This document shows positions 10,773 through 20,415 of a stretch of 64,000 nt of DNA, one piece after another; position 1 is the stretch's first letter; each line of letters begins with the position of its first letter. The DNA comes from Lonicera japonica (lineage: Eukaryota; Streptophyta; Magnoliopsida; Dipsacales; Caprifoliaceae), in the NCBI GenBank assembly GCA_021464415.1, contig CM038466.1:53012550-53076549 (forward strand). Direction: 5' to 3'. Below the pieces are notes generated by a model that worked only from the letters and a program-made list of their open reading frames with translations, did no database searches and was not told the DNA's origin. Made by a program: the position numbers and the translations under genes.

Positions 10773-11230
10773 AAGCATGTATTAGATAAATGGGCTGGGC
10801 TAGACTTTGTTTATTTTAAGTTTAATTTACGTTTAGTTTTGCTTGGGCCCAAATTATGTGAAAAACCCATTAATTTCGTTTTTGTTTATTTTCCTAAACC
10901 TAGTAGGTTTAATTACTCCTATTTAAAGGAGCTAACGCTATTGTTTTAAGCAGCTTGGATTAATTAAATTTGAGTGTTTTTCACCTTTTGCGTTTTAAGA
11001 ACGTCTCGAACAGCTAGAATTAGGGTTCTTGTTGTTCTTCGACTTAGCAATCAATTAATCCATCGATTGATTGTTTGTTTTCGACTATACCAATGTTCTT
11101 TCTCATTTTTGGGATTGGGTTGAGGTTCCACCTCCATTAACTTCGCTTGATTCCAAGGTTTTTGCGTCTTCATGCGTTAAGGGTTGCGGATCCATCTTGC
11201 TTAGATAGAATACGATCGCAGTTCACATCA
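10523..11230 (+). repeat. 3' LTR of the gypsy element
   Basis: 708 bp, from TGATGAGCCC to TTCACATCA, the same length as the 5' LTR. It is followed at once by AAAGG (11231-11235). Confidence 0.92.
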
Positions 11231-11235
11231 AAAGG

Positions 11236-12471
11236 GAAAGTTGCGAGTGCCACCATCTTAAGTATGACTTTTTGGAATGGTGTGTCTTTGTGCTTGAAAG
11301 TGTTTGCTCCTTTAGTAAAAGTACTTCGTATTGCGGATGGAGATAAAAAGCCGTCAATGGGGTTTTTATATGGTGAGTTACAAAAAGCAAAAAATGATAT
11401 CAAAGAGGCATTTACGAATGTGGAGACTCATTATCGCCCAATCCTAGAAATTATTGGTGCAAAATTCGAAGGTCGGCCTGATAGTCCATTGCATTTGGCG
11501 GACTATATATTGAATCCATACTACTTTTACAAGGATGCCAACATACACAATGGTCAAGTCGTCGTGGATGGTTTTTTAACTTGTGTTGAAACTTTCTTTA
11601 AAGACGATATTGAAAAACAAAGCATTATTAGCAATGTGAGATGTGAAAATATTTAAGAAAAGAAGGTACGTTTGGGAAACAATTGGCCGCATCCGGGTGC
11701 ACCAAGAATGATGATAACTTTGATCCGGGTATATTTCTTCACTTTGCATGCACTTTATTTAATATTTTAATTTTATTATTATATATATTTAAGTTTCTTT
11801 AATGAATAGTTGGATGGTGGAGTATCTATGGCAATGGAGTTCCTAACTTGCAATCGATAACTTTGGAGATCCTCTCGTTGACCACTAGTTTATCCGGGTG
11901 TGAAAGAAATTTGAGTACTTTTGAAGGCGTGAGTGGCTTTGGGATTTTAGTTAGTATTAAACTATTTTAGTATTTTAGTATAATTTTCTTCCTTTAAAAA
12001 ATTTAAATTTTATATTTCATATTTTATTTTTTTATGTAGATACATACTAAAAAGAGGAATATATTAGATTCAACACGGTTGAATAATCTTGCCCATGTTC
12101 AATTTAATTCTAAGCTTCTCAACAAAAAGAAAAGGGCAAAGGAAAAAGACATTGATGTTTTATTGGCAAGTGATGCTAGTAAAGCGCAATCATGGATTGT
12201 TGAAGGTGGAGAAGATGAAGAATATTCGGGACTAACTTGGGAACAAGTTGGAGAAGCAAGTGGAGCGAATGATGTCCTACAAATGAGAAGAAGTTCTAGA
12301 AATGTGGCAAATGCCGAAGTACTTATACTTATCCCTGTTGTACGAGAACTTCATGAAGACGACTTTGCATCGGAAGAAGAGTCGGAAGATGACGGGAATA
12401 AAGAATATGAATTTGAGTCCGATGGAAAGAGGGTCAATGAAGGATATGGAGAAGAAGAATATGAGCTTTAG
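11236..12471 (+). pseudogene. hAT transposase, C-terminal half (RNase H fold end + dimerisation domain)
   Basis: The frame continues from 2749 (SKSAKG / KVASATILSM) through HLADYILNPYYFY to about 11650, where a frameshift leads to TFGKQLAASGCTKNDDNFDP. An intron is predicted at 11729-11809 (GTATAT...TAG). The next exon, 11810-11928, carries the hAT dimerisation motif WWSIYGNGVPNLQ ... LSGCERNLSTFE. A second intron, 11929-12039 (GTGAGT...TAG), leads to the last exon, 12040-12471 (IHTKKRN, then an acidic tail rich in D and E). The tail looks like a separate gene in isolation but splices onto the dimerisation domain. Confidence 0.82.
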
Positions 12472-12814
12472 TTGATTGCCTACTATTTTATATTTTTATT
12501 ACTTTGAGTTTTGAATCTTTTGGCTTTTGACATGCTTATGTTTTACTACTTAGTACTCTTTACTCTATGTTTCTACTTTTGAGATTGCATAATATTGCAT
12601 GTACTATGTTTCTACATGCTTGGTACTTTGTTTCTATTAAAACTTTAATGTATTTCTTGCTACTATTATGTTTTATTCAGCATATTGTTTATAATATATT
12701 ATTTATATAGTGAACAGTGCTATCCGATTTTTTTCGATTTATCCCCGATAAAATAAAAAATCTCCACTCCCCACTTTGCCGATCGATTTCCTATTGACGA
12801 TTTTTAGAACATTG
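12472..12814 (+). other. hAT 3' region with candidate terminal inverted repeat
   Basis: After the stop the DNA is T-rich. From about 12727 to 12814 the word CGATTT and its complement recur, ending in GATTTTTAGAACATTG, a plausible hAT terminus. No left-end partner is available in the window to test it. Confidence 0.45.
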
Positions 12815-13207
12815 ATATATAATATTATTTTTAATGTATATATATATATATTATATATATAGACTTTTAAACATGGGGTTTATAATCCTATAGCTTTCCT
12901 AAATCCTAATTCGTCTCCCACTCTCCCGTCTCGGCGTCTCCCACTCCCATTCTCCGTCTCTGATCTCCGATCTTCGTCTCCCCTTTAGCAGTCTAGCTCA
13001 CTCCCTCCCGTCATCTTCTGGCGGTCCGGCCCCCTCCCTCTCGTCAAGTGAGTAACTCTCTCCTTCTCTCTCTTTCTCGAATTCGAGCTCATAATCTTTC
13101 TCATAAAGCGTCGATCTTCAATCTCTTCTTATCTCTCTCACCAGTTGCCCTAATTTTTGGTACTTCCTTGATCTATTGTGATTTAATTTTTTTTTTTAAC
13201 TTGTTCT
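12815..13207. other. Intergenic DNA with a pyrimidine-rich stretch
   Basis: A TA-rich run at 12835-12862 is followed by a CT-rich stretch at 12910-13080 (CTCCCACTC, TCCGTCTC, CTCTCTC). It resembles a plant 5' untranslated leader with a possible donor near 13048, but no downstream coding exon could be linked to it. Confidence 0.3.
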
Positions 13208-13480
13208 GTATATATCTGTGCCTCTGTGGAAGTGAACGATGACTCGCGAAGTAACTTTTTTAAACTTGTTCTGTATATATCTGTGGGGAAGTAACTTTTT
13301 TAATCTATTGTGAGAAGAATAAGAAGCAACAAATACAATAGTTCGTATATATCTGTGGAAGTGACGATGACTCACGATGACCTCAAACTCGTGTGTATAT
13401 ATCTGTGCTTGCTGATCTGTGTGTATATATCTGTGCTTGTTGATCTGTGTGTTTATATCTGTGTATATATCGTGTGTATA
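13208..13480 (+). repeat. Clustered GTATATATCTGTG motif repeats
   Basis: The 13-base word GTATATATCTGTG, exact or nearly so, occurs at least five times between about 13208 and 13480, with variable spacers including a repeated CTTGCTGATCTGTGT. It looks like a degraded minisatellite. Confidence 0.6.
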
Positions 13481-14577
13481 TAAGAAGCAACAATAGTTGG
13501 TGTGTATATGCCCGTGTATCTCCGTCCTCTGAGAATTATATTAGATCTAATTCTCATCATTGCTTCACATATATATTACTAGGGGTAACCCATGCCTACA
13601 GCACTAAAATGTAATTCGTCTTAAGGCAGTAAAGTGTAATTTGTGTAATTAAATTGAGATGAATCCTACTTAACATTAAATTTGGGTAATTAAATCGGGA
13701 TGAATCCTACTAAAGTGTAATGTGAATTCTAAAAATTTATCTCTTAAGATCATAATTTTACATTCAAAAACATCCATAAGCAACTCGGACATTCTGCGTA
13801 GGACAAAATCTCATAACACCAACAATCTATAAGCTTAAGCTCAACCAATTTATACAATTAAAAGCACAATTAGCCAAAAAGATCTTTTTACTTGTAGATT
13901 CACTGCGGGACACTATACAAAAACTATTGTTTCCCTTGTGACAAAAAAATAAAGTTTGTTCCAAATAAACAAAGAAGCAATAAAATTACTGGGAATTTAA
14001 AATTCAATGCTTAAAACACATAAAAGGGGTGAAAATCCACCTATTATCTTTTGTTATGCACTTATGTTCAATTTCACAATAAAGACTCAAATTCTCAAAG
14101 TTCACTTTCTATAGCTTTCTAAATAAGTGAAACTTGTAGAACTTTGCATAACTTCCGCGTGAAATGTAGAAGTACCAACATTAACTCAGTTCCGAATTAG
14201 CCATGAATATAGTCAAAAGTTAGTAATTTAAACTATAGTTATCAATCAAAGTTAAACCAAGTTATACAATTAAAAAATGATGTTGATATAAATCATAGTT
14301 CTTATTATCTATTATCCCTTAAACAAAGTTAAACCTCCCTTGCCTTGAGGTCAAGGGTTTGACTCATGGGGTGGGAGGGGGGGTTTCTTTATTTGTAGGA
14401 TTAAGGGAGAGACTAAGACCTCCCTTAATTTTATATAAAAAAAAAGTTAAACCAAGTTATACAAAGCAAAATTGGAGAAAAAAAAATCACAAATAACGAA
14501 AATGAGTTGGTGTTTCATTTCCAAAACTTGGAAATAATAATATGTAACGTGGCAATAACCTATGAGGAAGAAAAACG
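13481..14577. other. AT-rich intergenic DNA, nothing recognised
   Basis: There is no open frame with coding character and no clear repeat pair. Short direct repeats (AATCCTACTTAACATTAAA / AATCCTACTAAAGTGTAA) lie near 13660-13720. Confidence 0.4.
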
Positions 14578-14857
14578 TAATTCCTCCGTCTCAAACTAAA
14601 AGTCCTATTTTATGTCGTATTAGGAAGGTCTCAAAATAAAATGTACTCCCTCTATCTCACACATTGTAAGAACACTTATTTTAACGTAACCCATGGTTAA
14701 TTAAGAATAAAATTTATTTTTTTATCATGGGATTTGTAGAATAATTATGTGCAAAATATGCCTAACTTTTGTGAAGAAATACGTAATTTTGTGATATTAA
14801 TTTGAGACCTTCATAAAAGAGAGTACAAAATTTAATTTTAACTCGGAAGGAATTTTA
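14578..14857. mobile_element. Stowaway-like MITE remnant
   Basis: The left end, AATTCCTCCGTCTCAAACT, pairs imperfectly with the complement of the right end (AACTCGGAAGGAATT). A second TACTCCCTCTATCTC start near 14644 suggests a nested or rearranged relative. The CTCC(C/G)TC-type ends are typical of Stowaway elements. Degenerate; boundaries are approximate. Confidence 0.4.
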
Positions 14858-15737
14858 CCAAATCATCCATCGAAGAGCAGAGAAACACATCAAACAAAAG
14901 TGGATATGATATTAGCCTTTGAAAGAAAATAAAAAACAGAGAGCACAATAGGTAAACCCACAACCAGAGTGCAGTAGATTTCTAGGGAAAGTGCCAAAAA
15001 AATTAGACAATGTGAAAATCTACAATTAAATGAACAAAAATTTTTTGGCGAGTGTAAAAATTTGTGTGAGAAACATCTATTAGTGGTGGCGGCTCACAAT
15101 GAAGATGTTGGTCAAAGCGTTGAAGAAGGTTCGGTGGATAACTTAGATCCAGAGGGGCTGGAGAATGGAGATATAGAAAAGATAAGCATAATAATTAGAA
15201 TCCAAGAACTCAAATTTTGAAAACCCTAAATCAAAGTGATTGAAGAGCAGAAGGGGAAGAAGTTACACAGAGCGAGGACGTACCAGAGAATCTGATCGTC
15301 GCCGTGCTACGGTGGTGCCAATCGGTGGAGTGTGTGTGAGCAAAATCTTGTTGAATCAGAGCAAGAGAGTAGTGTGAGCGAAACAGAGAATGAGAGTTTT
15401 GTTATAACACAAAGAAATGAAGGGCCACCAATATCCCAAAATTTGGACGGTGGAGATCGCTTAAAGGTTTGGGCGGGATATTTTATTGGGTTCAAAAACC
15501 ACTCTACTTTGTTATTATAGGTATATTATATAATTATATACATGAAGGAAATTTGGTAGAAAAGTAAATGAATATACAAAAGTGATGTCTCTTTATTTTA
15601 ATTAATTATAGATCTAGCTAGCTAGAGCTATATTTCTTTTTTGATAAAAAAAAGAAAAGAAAAGAAGAACTATGTTTTTGTATTGTTTCTGTCTTGATGT
15701 AAATAAAGTGGGTTTTTTTTTTTAAAAAAAAATTAAT
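14858..15737. other. Intergenic DNA; possible 5' exon on the minus strand
   Basis: On the minus strand, 15490 down to about 15280 reads like the GC-richer start of a transcript, ending in a GTACGT donor-like site near 15280. It includes a 62-codon open stretch (15495-15307). No further exons were identified downstream (toward lower coordinates), so no gene is called. Confidence 0.25.
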
Positions 15738-15896
15738 TTTCGTGGGTACCCGGACTTGAACCGGCCGGTTCCGGGAACTACCCGAACTGATTTTAATGGT
15801 TATGGGGCTGGTTTTGGGGCTAGTTGCCTAGTTCTGGTCCACGGTTCCAGGGATGGGTAATGACTACCCAACCTTGAACCGCCCCGTTGCCATCCC
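15738..15896. mobile_element. hAT MITE fragment
   Basis: The right end GTTGCCATCCCTAG is the same kind of terminus as the hAT MITE at 31091-31525. GC-rich words (CCGGCCGGTTCCGG, GGTTCCAGGGATGGGTA) precede it, unlike the flanking AT-rich DNA. No matching left end was found, so it is truncated. Confidence 0.5.
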
Positions 15897-16881
15897 TAGG
15901 CAGGAGATAAATGAATGTAAAAGATTGTGTGTGTACAAGAAAAAAGGGATAAATAAACAAACAAGGATAAGAAGCTTTAGGAAAAGTGGAAAACACCTAT
16001 ATCACCGTCTGTAATTTTGGTGAAAGTTAGAGACAGTCTAGACCTTACGTTTTGAAAGATTGATACATGTTACCTTTACTAGGGTTGGTTCAATTCAGTT
16101 CTTGAATGTCCTTTTCTTTTTTTATCCTTAAAAAAAATGTAAGATGTTTGTTTGCTAAATATTATATATTAGATGCACTTAAAAGTATAAAAAACTTATT
16201 TCAGTTCATACTTGTAAACTTTACTGCTCAAATTATTAATTTTGGAACTAGAACTAATATATCACAAAAGTAAGTAAATAAATAAATATTGGACCAATCC
16301 AATCCACAATCACCATTAGATTCAATTGTCTAGGGTAAATTGTTCTTATTTAAACCCTTAGTATAACAAAAAAAAATGGTAGGTAATTGGTTAAACTAAT
16401 TCTTTTGGAAGAATCTTCTTTAGTTTACGGGCATATTAAAAATTAAGTATATGTTTAAGTACTCTTTTATAATTATGAAAAAAATATTTTGTGGACAAGA
16501 ATCCTAATATATTTCAAATTGGAGATGGTGAGCAAACCAGCTGTAAGTCTTTCAGAGACTTACAGTTTGTGATGCTAGCACTGCTCTAAGCTTTATTATT
16601 GAAACTCCTATAGTCTAGCAGGCTAGCACTAGCAGTTCTTGTTCTTCTTGAAAAGCTATGCCAGTTCATCTACCACACAATCCATCTCCTCTCCTTTCGT
16701 TCTTATGTTCTCACACAATCTTGATTTTGTTCTTATGTTCCCATAGTTGGATATTGTAAGACATAGGTACCAAAATTAAAAATATTGGAATATATAATAC
16801 TTCAATTATATATTGTGCAAATTAGTTTCATTTACTCAAGAATTTTTTGTTTTTGTTTCCGCCCTTCTAATATTGTAAGAC
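15897..16881. other. AT-rich intergenic DNA, nothing recognised
   Basis: No coding frame and no paired repeats were seen. An inverted word, AGCTGTAAGTCT / AGACTTACAGTTT, lies at about 16540-16570. Confidence 0.4.
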
Positions 16882-17160
16882 ATGGTTCTTAACGGTTCTT
16901 CATTAAATAACTGGTTTCTAAACGGTTCTTTTACAATACTGGTTCTTAATCATTATTCGGTTAATTTTCTAATTTCGGTTAATTATCTAATCTCTGTTTT
17001 TCTCTTGCTAACAATTAACCAAAAAACAGGAGGAACCGAACCGTTAGAATCAGTTCGGTTCTTAAAACGGTTCTACACTAAAACATAGTTAAAACCGAAC
17101 CGTTATGAGATAAACGGTTCTTCAAAAAATATCAAGGAACCGAACCGCTCCCAACCCTAG
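16882..17160. mobile_element. hAT-like fragment with AACGGTTC subterminal repeats
   Basis: The motif AACGGTTC or its complement GAACCGTT, and the related AACCGAACCG, occur about ten times, ending in CCAACCCTAG. Dense short subterminal repeats in both orientations are typical of non-autonomous hAT elements. The left boundary is uncertain. Confidence 0.45.
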
Positions 17161-18730
17161 TCATGTATCGATTTTCATTGATTTTTATTTGTATGTTTTA
17201 TGTGGATCTATAAAGCTGAGCTAGTTTTTGCTATTTTTAAACTGAGGATGATAAGTTGGACGAATTCGTCTTATGCTTCATGAATATCTAGTTATCGGCT
17301 TTGGTATTTATGAATAGCAGCTTATGATTTTCTGATTTGAAGGATTTTAACGATCTATGTGGTGATTTTGTTGAAAAATATGTACACAAACGTATTCCTC
17401 TTAGATTGTTATTGATGTTTTTTGTACAATGAATATTATTTATTATAGATCTATCAGGTAGACGCAATTAATCGTCTATATATGCTCGCGATCTGTTTAT
17501 ATCTATGTTACTGTGTTATTCGATGCTAGATGATTACTATTTTTTTAAGATTTAGAGATTTGATTTACGCCCTTGTATTATTTTGGAACCAAAATATATT
17601 ATTCTAAGTAATTTGTTTATGATATAATATTGGACCGGTTAACTTTTATTTGACTTTGTTGTTTTTAGTTTTATACAAAAAAAGTCAACTTTACTTTCAC
17701 ACTTCCTAAAATTCTCTTCACTTTACTTTCTCTCTCGTAAAACTTTTAAAATACAATAACTTTAAATAAAAAAATCAGAATTAGATAAAAAAAATATATT
17801 TGAAACATACTCATCGAGATTTATAAAATAAGATTCATTGTGAGTTTGTGACTATTTTTTGAGTTTTTTTTCAGGAGTTTTTTTGAATTAGTTGAAAAAA
17901 ACTCCAACAAAAACCAAATTCACTTTCCAACCTACTTTCATACTTCTCAAAAATTCAATCAAACAGGCCTAAAACTTTTCAATTGACCATGGGTTAAAAA
18001 AACTAAATTAAAATTACTTAAAGCATCTCCAATAAGCTTTTCAAGAACACTCTTCAAATTTGAGTTTTGATGATTTATGTGACATTTTGAATAGTTCGTT
18101 TTTTAAAAACTTGACTCTTCAAATCTTAATATAATATTAATTTATTAAAATAGGTGTTTATGTTTTTGTAGAGTGTTAATTCTCTCTCGTCAAAATTTGT
18201 AAATTGCTATGGGAGTTTTGAAGATTGTATTGAAACCTAAAAATTTAATATCACTATTCAAATACTTTTTTTGGCATAAGATTTAAAGAATTTATTGAAA
18301 ATGCTCTTATTTTACATATATATATATATTGTACCACTTTGGACCTTACTTCTTGTGGGCCGGTAGCACATGATGATAATTTTATTAAACCCAATCACAA
18401 TTAAGGTCAGCCCTAAAAGAACTATTGAAAAGTTTGTCAAGTAACTCAAAAAAGGAAGGGGAATTATAAAATAAGAAATGCGACTTTTATATAATTTATA
18501 TCAATTTATATAAAAAGAATGGAAATAGGTCTTTTTCTTTTTCAAATTCAAATTAGCTAATTCTTTTGGCTAGGGATTCATTGGAACAAAAAAAGGCCCG
18601 GCTAGGATTTATTTTTCTTTAGATTTGTGTATTGGATCTTTTACAAATCTCATCTGAAACCTACTCTCATCCTTTGTTCCGACTTCCTTCAAATCCTTCT
18701 CAGTTCAACGATCAAGTCTAAATTCCAACA
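17161..18730 (+). other. Intergenic DNA and likely promoter/leader of PBG1
   Basis: No coding sequence. TGGGCC (a site II type element often found upstream of plant housekeeping genes) lies at 18356-18361. The stretch at about 18600-18730 is pyrimidine-rich and probably 5' untranslated leader before the ATG at 18731. The start site itself is not determined. Confidence 0.4.
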
Positions 18731-20377
18731 ATGAACGTAAGTCCACGATCATTGTTCTTCTTCTTCTCTCTACATATGTTTGAATTTTGTTTTGTGTAAG
18801 AATCATTTGGTGATACTTTGTTCTTTTTAACTTTCACAGTTGGTTGATTCAACTCCAGCTAATAACAGCTTAAGGATCTCCGAAGCTTCATCTGAAAGAA
18901 CGCTGTATGTTTTCTCTCTTTGTATAGATTTTTTTTTAATTGTTACTTGTGTATACATGTTATGCATACACAACTAGGTTTGAAGAAAGTATGTTTAATT
19001 GAAGTGATCTGATTCAATCTCTGACCTAATGACTCTTCAAAGTGGAATAGATGAAAACCCTAGGTTCCGGGGCCTACAGAGCTTAACATCGAGTGTAGTT
19101 GAATTTTACCGACGATTAGGGCTTTTTGGGGTTTTTTGTGTATATAATAGAGGGACATATGAGTGTATATTGTATACATATATATATTGGTTAGAATGTG
19201 ATTTACATATCAAATTCATTCTTGTCAAAAACTATTATACATTTATACCCAATGAGTAATTGCCAAATTGATATGTTACTGTTTCATATCAGATGAATGT
19301 GTCCATGTAGGATGACTCAGTTATATTTAGGTTGGTTTTTTATACAGGTACCCATATGTGACGGGCACATCTGTGCTTGGCATCAAATACAAGGATGGTA
19401 TTCTTATGGCTGCCGACATGGGAGGTTAGATGCTGAACTCATATATGCCAAAATTGTCATGTTCTTTATGTTATCTATGTTGACTTAAAGGACTTCTTGT
19501 ATAGTTCATTCCTTATTATCAACATTCAACAAGTCTGAATGATTGTGTCAACAAAATATTGTTGATTTCCGCTACAGTTATAGTTGCATAACACATAAAA
19601 GTATGTTATGAATATCTGAGCATTGACCTTGGAGCCCAAGGTTTTTTGGAAATTTCAAGAAAGGTAGTGGCTGTAGGCGAAACTTGTAGACATAAATTTC
19701 GTTTTCCTATGTTCCATGGTGGTAACACAATTGGTTTTGGGTAGGGCCAAAGCTAGGATTTTCATAGATTGCTTGAACTATATAGCATACATTAGATTTT
19801 TTGGCAAACTAATAATGATGAAATTTTGCATTTTGTTTAAGAAGCTTTTAGGTGATGCTAGATTTAAAACACGAAAGCACCACTTTTTGTTGATAAGTAT
19901 GTCTCTGTTGGGCTCTCTCTCTATGCACCTTGCACATTCAAGACTCAGGCAACTTTAAACTTATTGTTGCAGGTCTGGGTTTGGCTTCAGAACACGGACC
20001 TGAAAATTTTGGTCATTAACATGCTGGGAAGTGAGTATAACTGAAAGAGAAACATAGTAATTTAAATGTTTTAGACATATTATCTACTTAATCCTCAAGT
20101 GTTACTGTTTTTTCTCTCAACTTCAGAATCAGTTAGAAGACTTGGGGTTAAAAAAAGTACTCGTTCAACTGTGCTAGTTTAAAAAATTTTAGATCAGTCT
20201 GAGGGAGGGTTCAATTATTAAAATTTAGAAATTAGATATGTGATGTGCAAATTATTAGGGTTTTGACTATTTGTTCTTTTCCTTATGGGAAACTAAAATG
20301 TGTAATGTTATCATTATTTCCACCCTTTGTTATCCACACTTCATGTAATTCACTTTCCATTTACAGGGTCATATGGT

Positions 20378-20415
<38 letters not shown>

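Larger units (their letters stand above)
2750..11230 (+). mobile_element. Complete Ty3/gypsy retrotransposon (chromovirus, CRM-like)
   Basis: The element is 8481 bp including a 1476-bp solo LTR plus one 5-bp duplication. It has two 708-bp LTRs (TGATGAGCCC ... TTCACATCA), a primer binding site for initiator tRNA-Met, gag, protease, RT, RNase H and integrase in gypsy order, a polypurine tract and 5-bp target duplications. By eye the LTRs differ at about 28 of 708 sites, mostly transitions, suggesting insertion on a scale of a few million years under common plant rates. Many stops and at least one gag frameshift make it non-functional. The CRM-like assignment rests on the Gag style, the FNVADLS integrase end and coding that continues into the 3' LTR; it needs a tree. 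Confidence 0.9.
1439..12814 (+). mobile_element. hAT (BED/DUF659 type) DNA transposon remnant, interrupted
   Basis: Transposase parts at 1439-2749 and 11236-12471 read in the same direction and join without loss once the gypsy element and one AAAGG copy are removed. The right end is probably 12814: GATTTTTAGAACATTG there resembles termini of plant hAT elements of this class (inference), and the preceding 100 bases repeat the word CGAT(T)n as subterminal motifs often do. The left terminus was not located. Confidence 0.65.

Noticed and set aside
12079..12471. Acidic 130-codon ORF as an independent gene
   Set aside because: It joins through a GT-AG intron to the hAT dimerisation exon (FEG/IHTKKRN) and is the normal acidic tail of that transposase.
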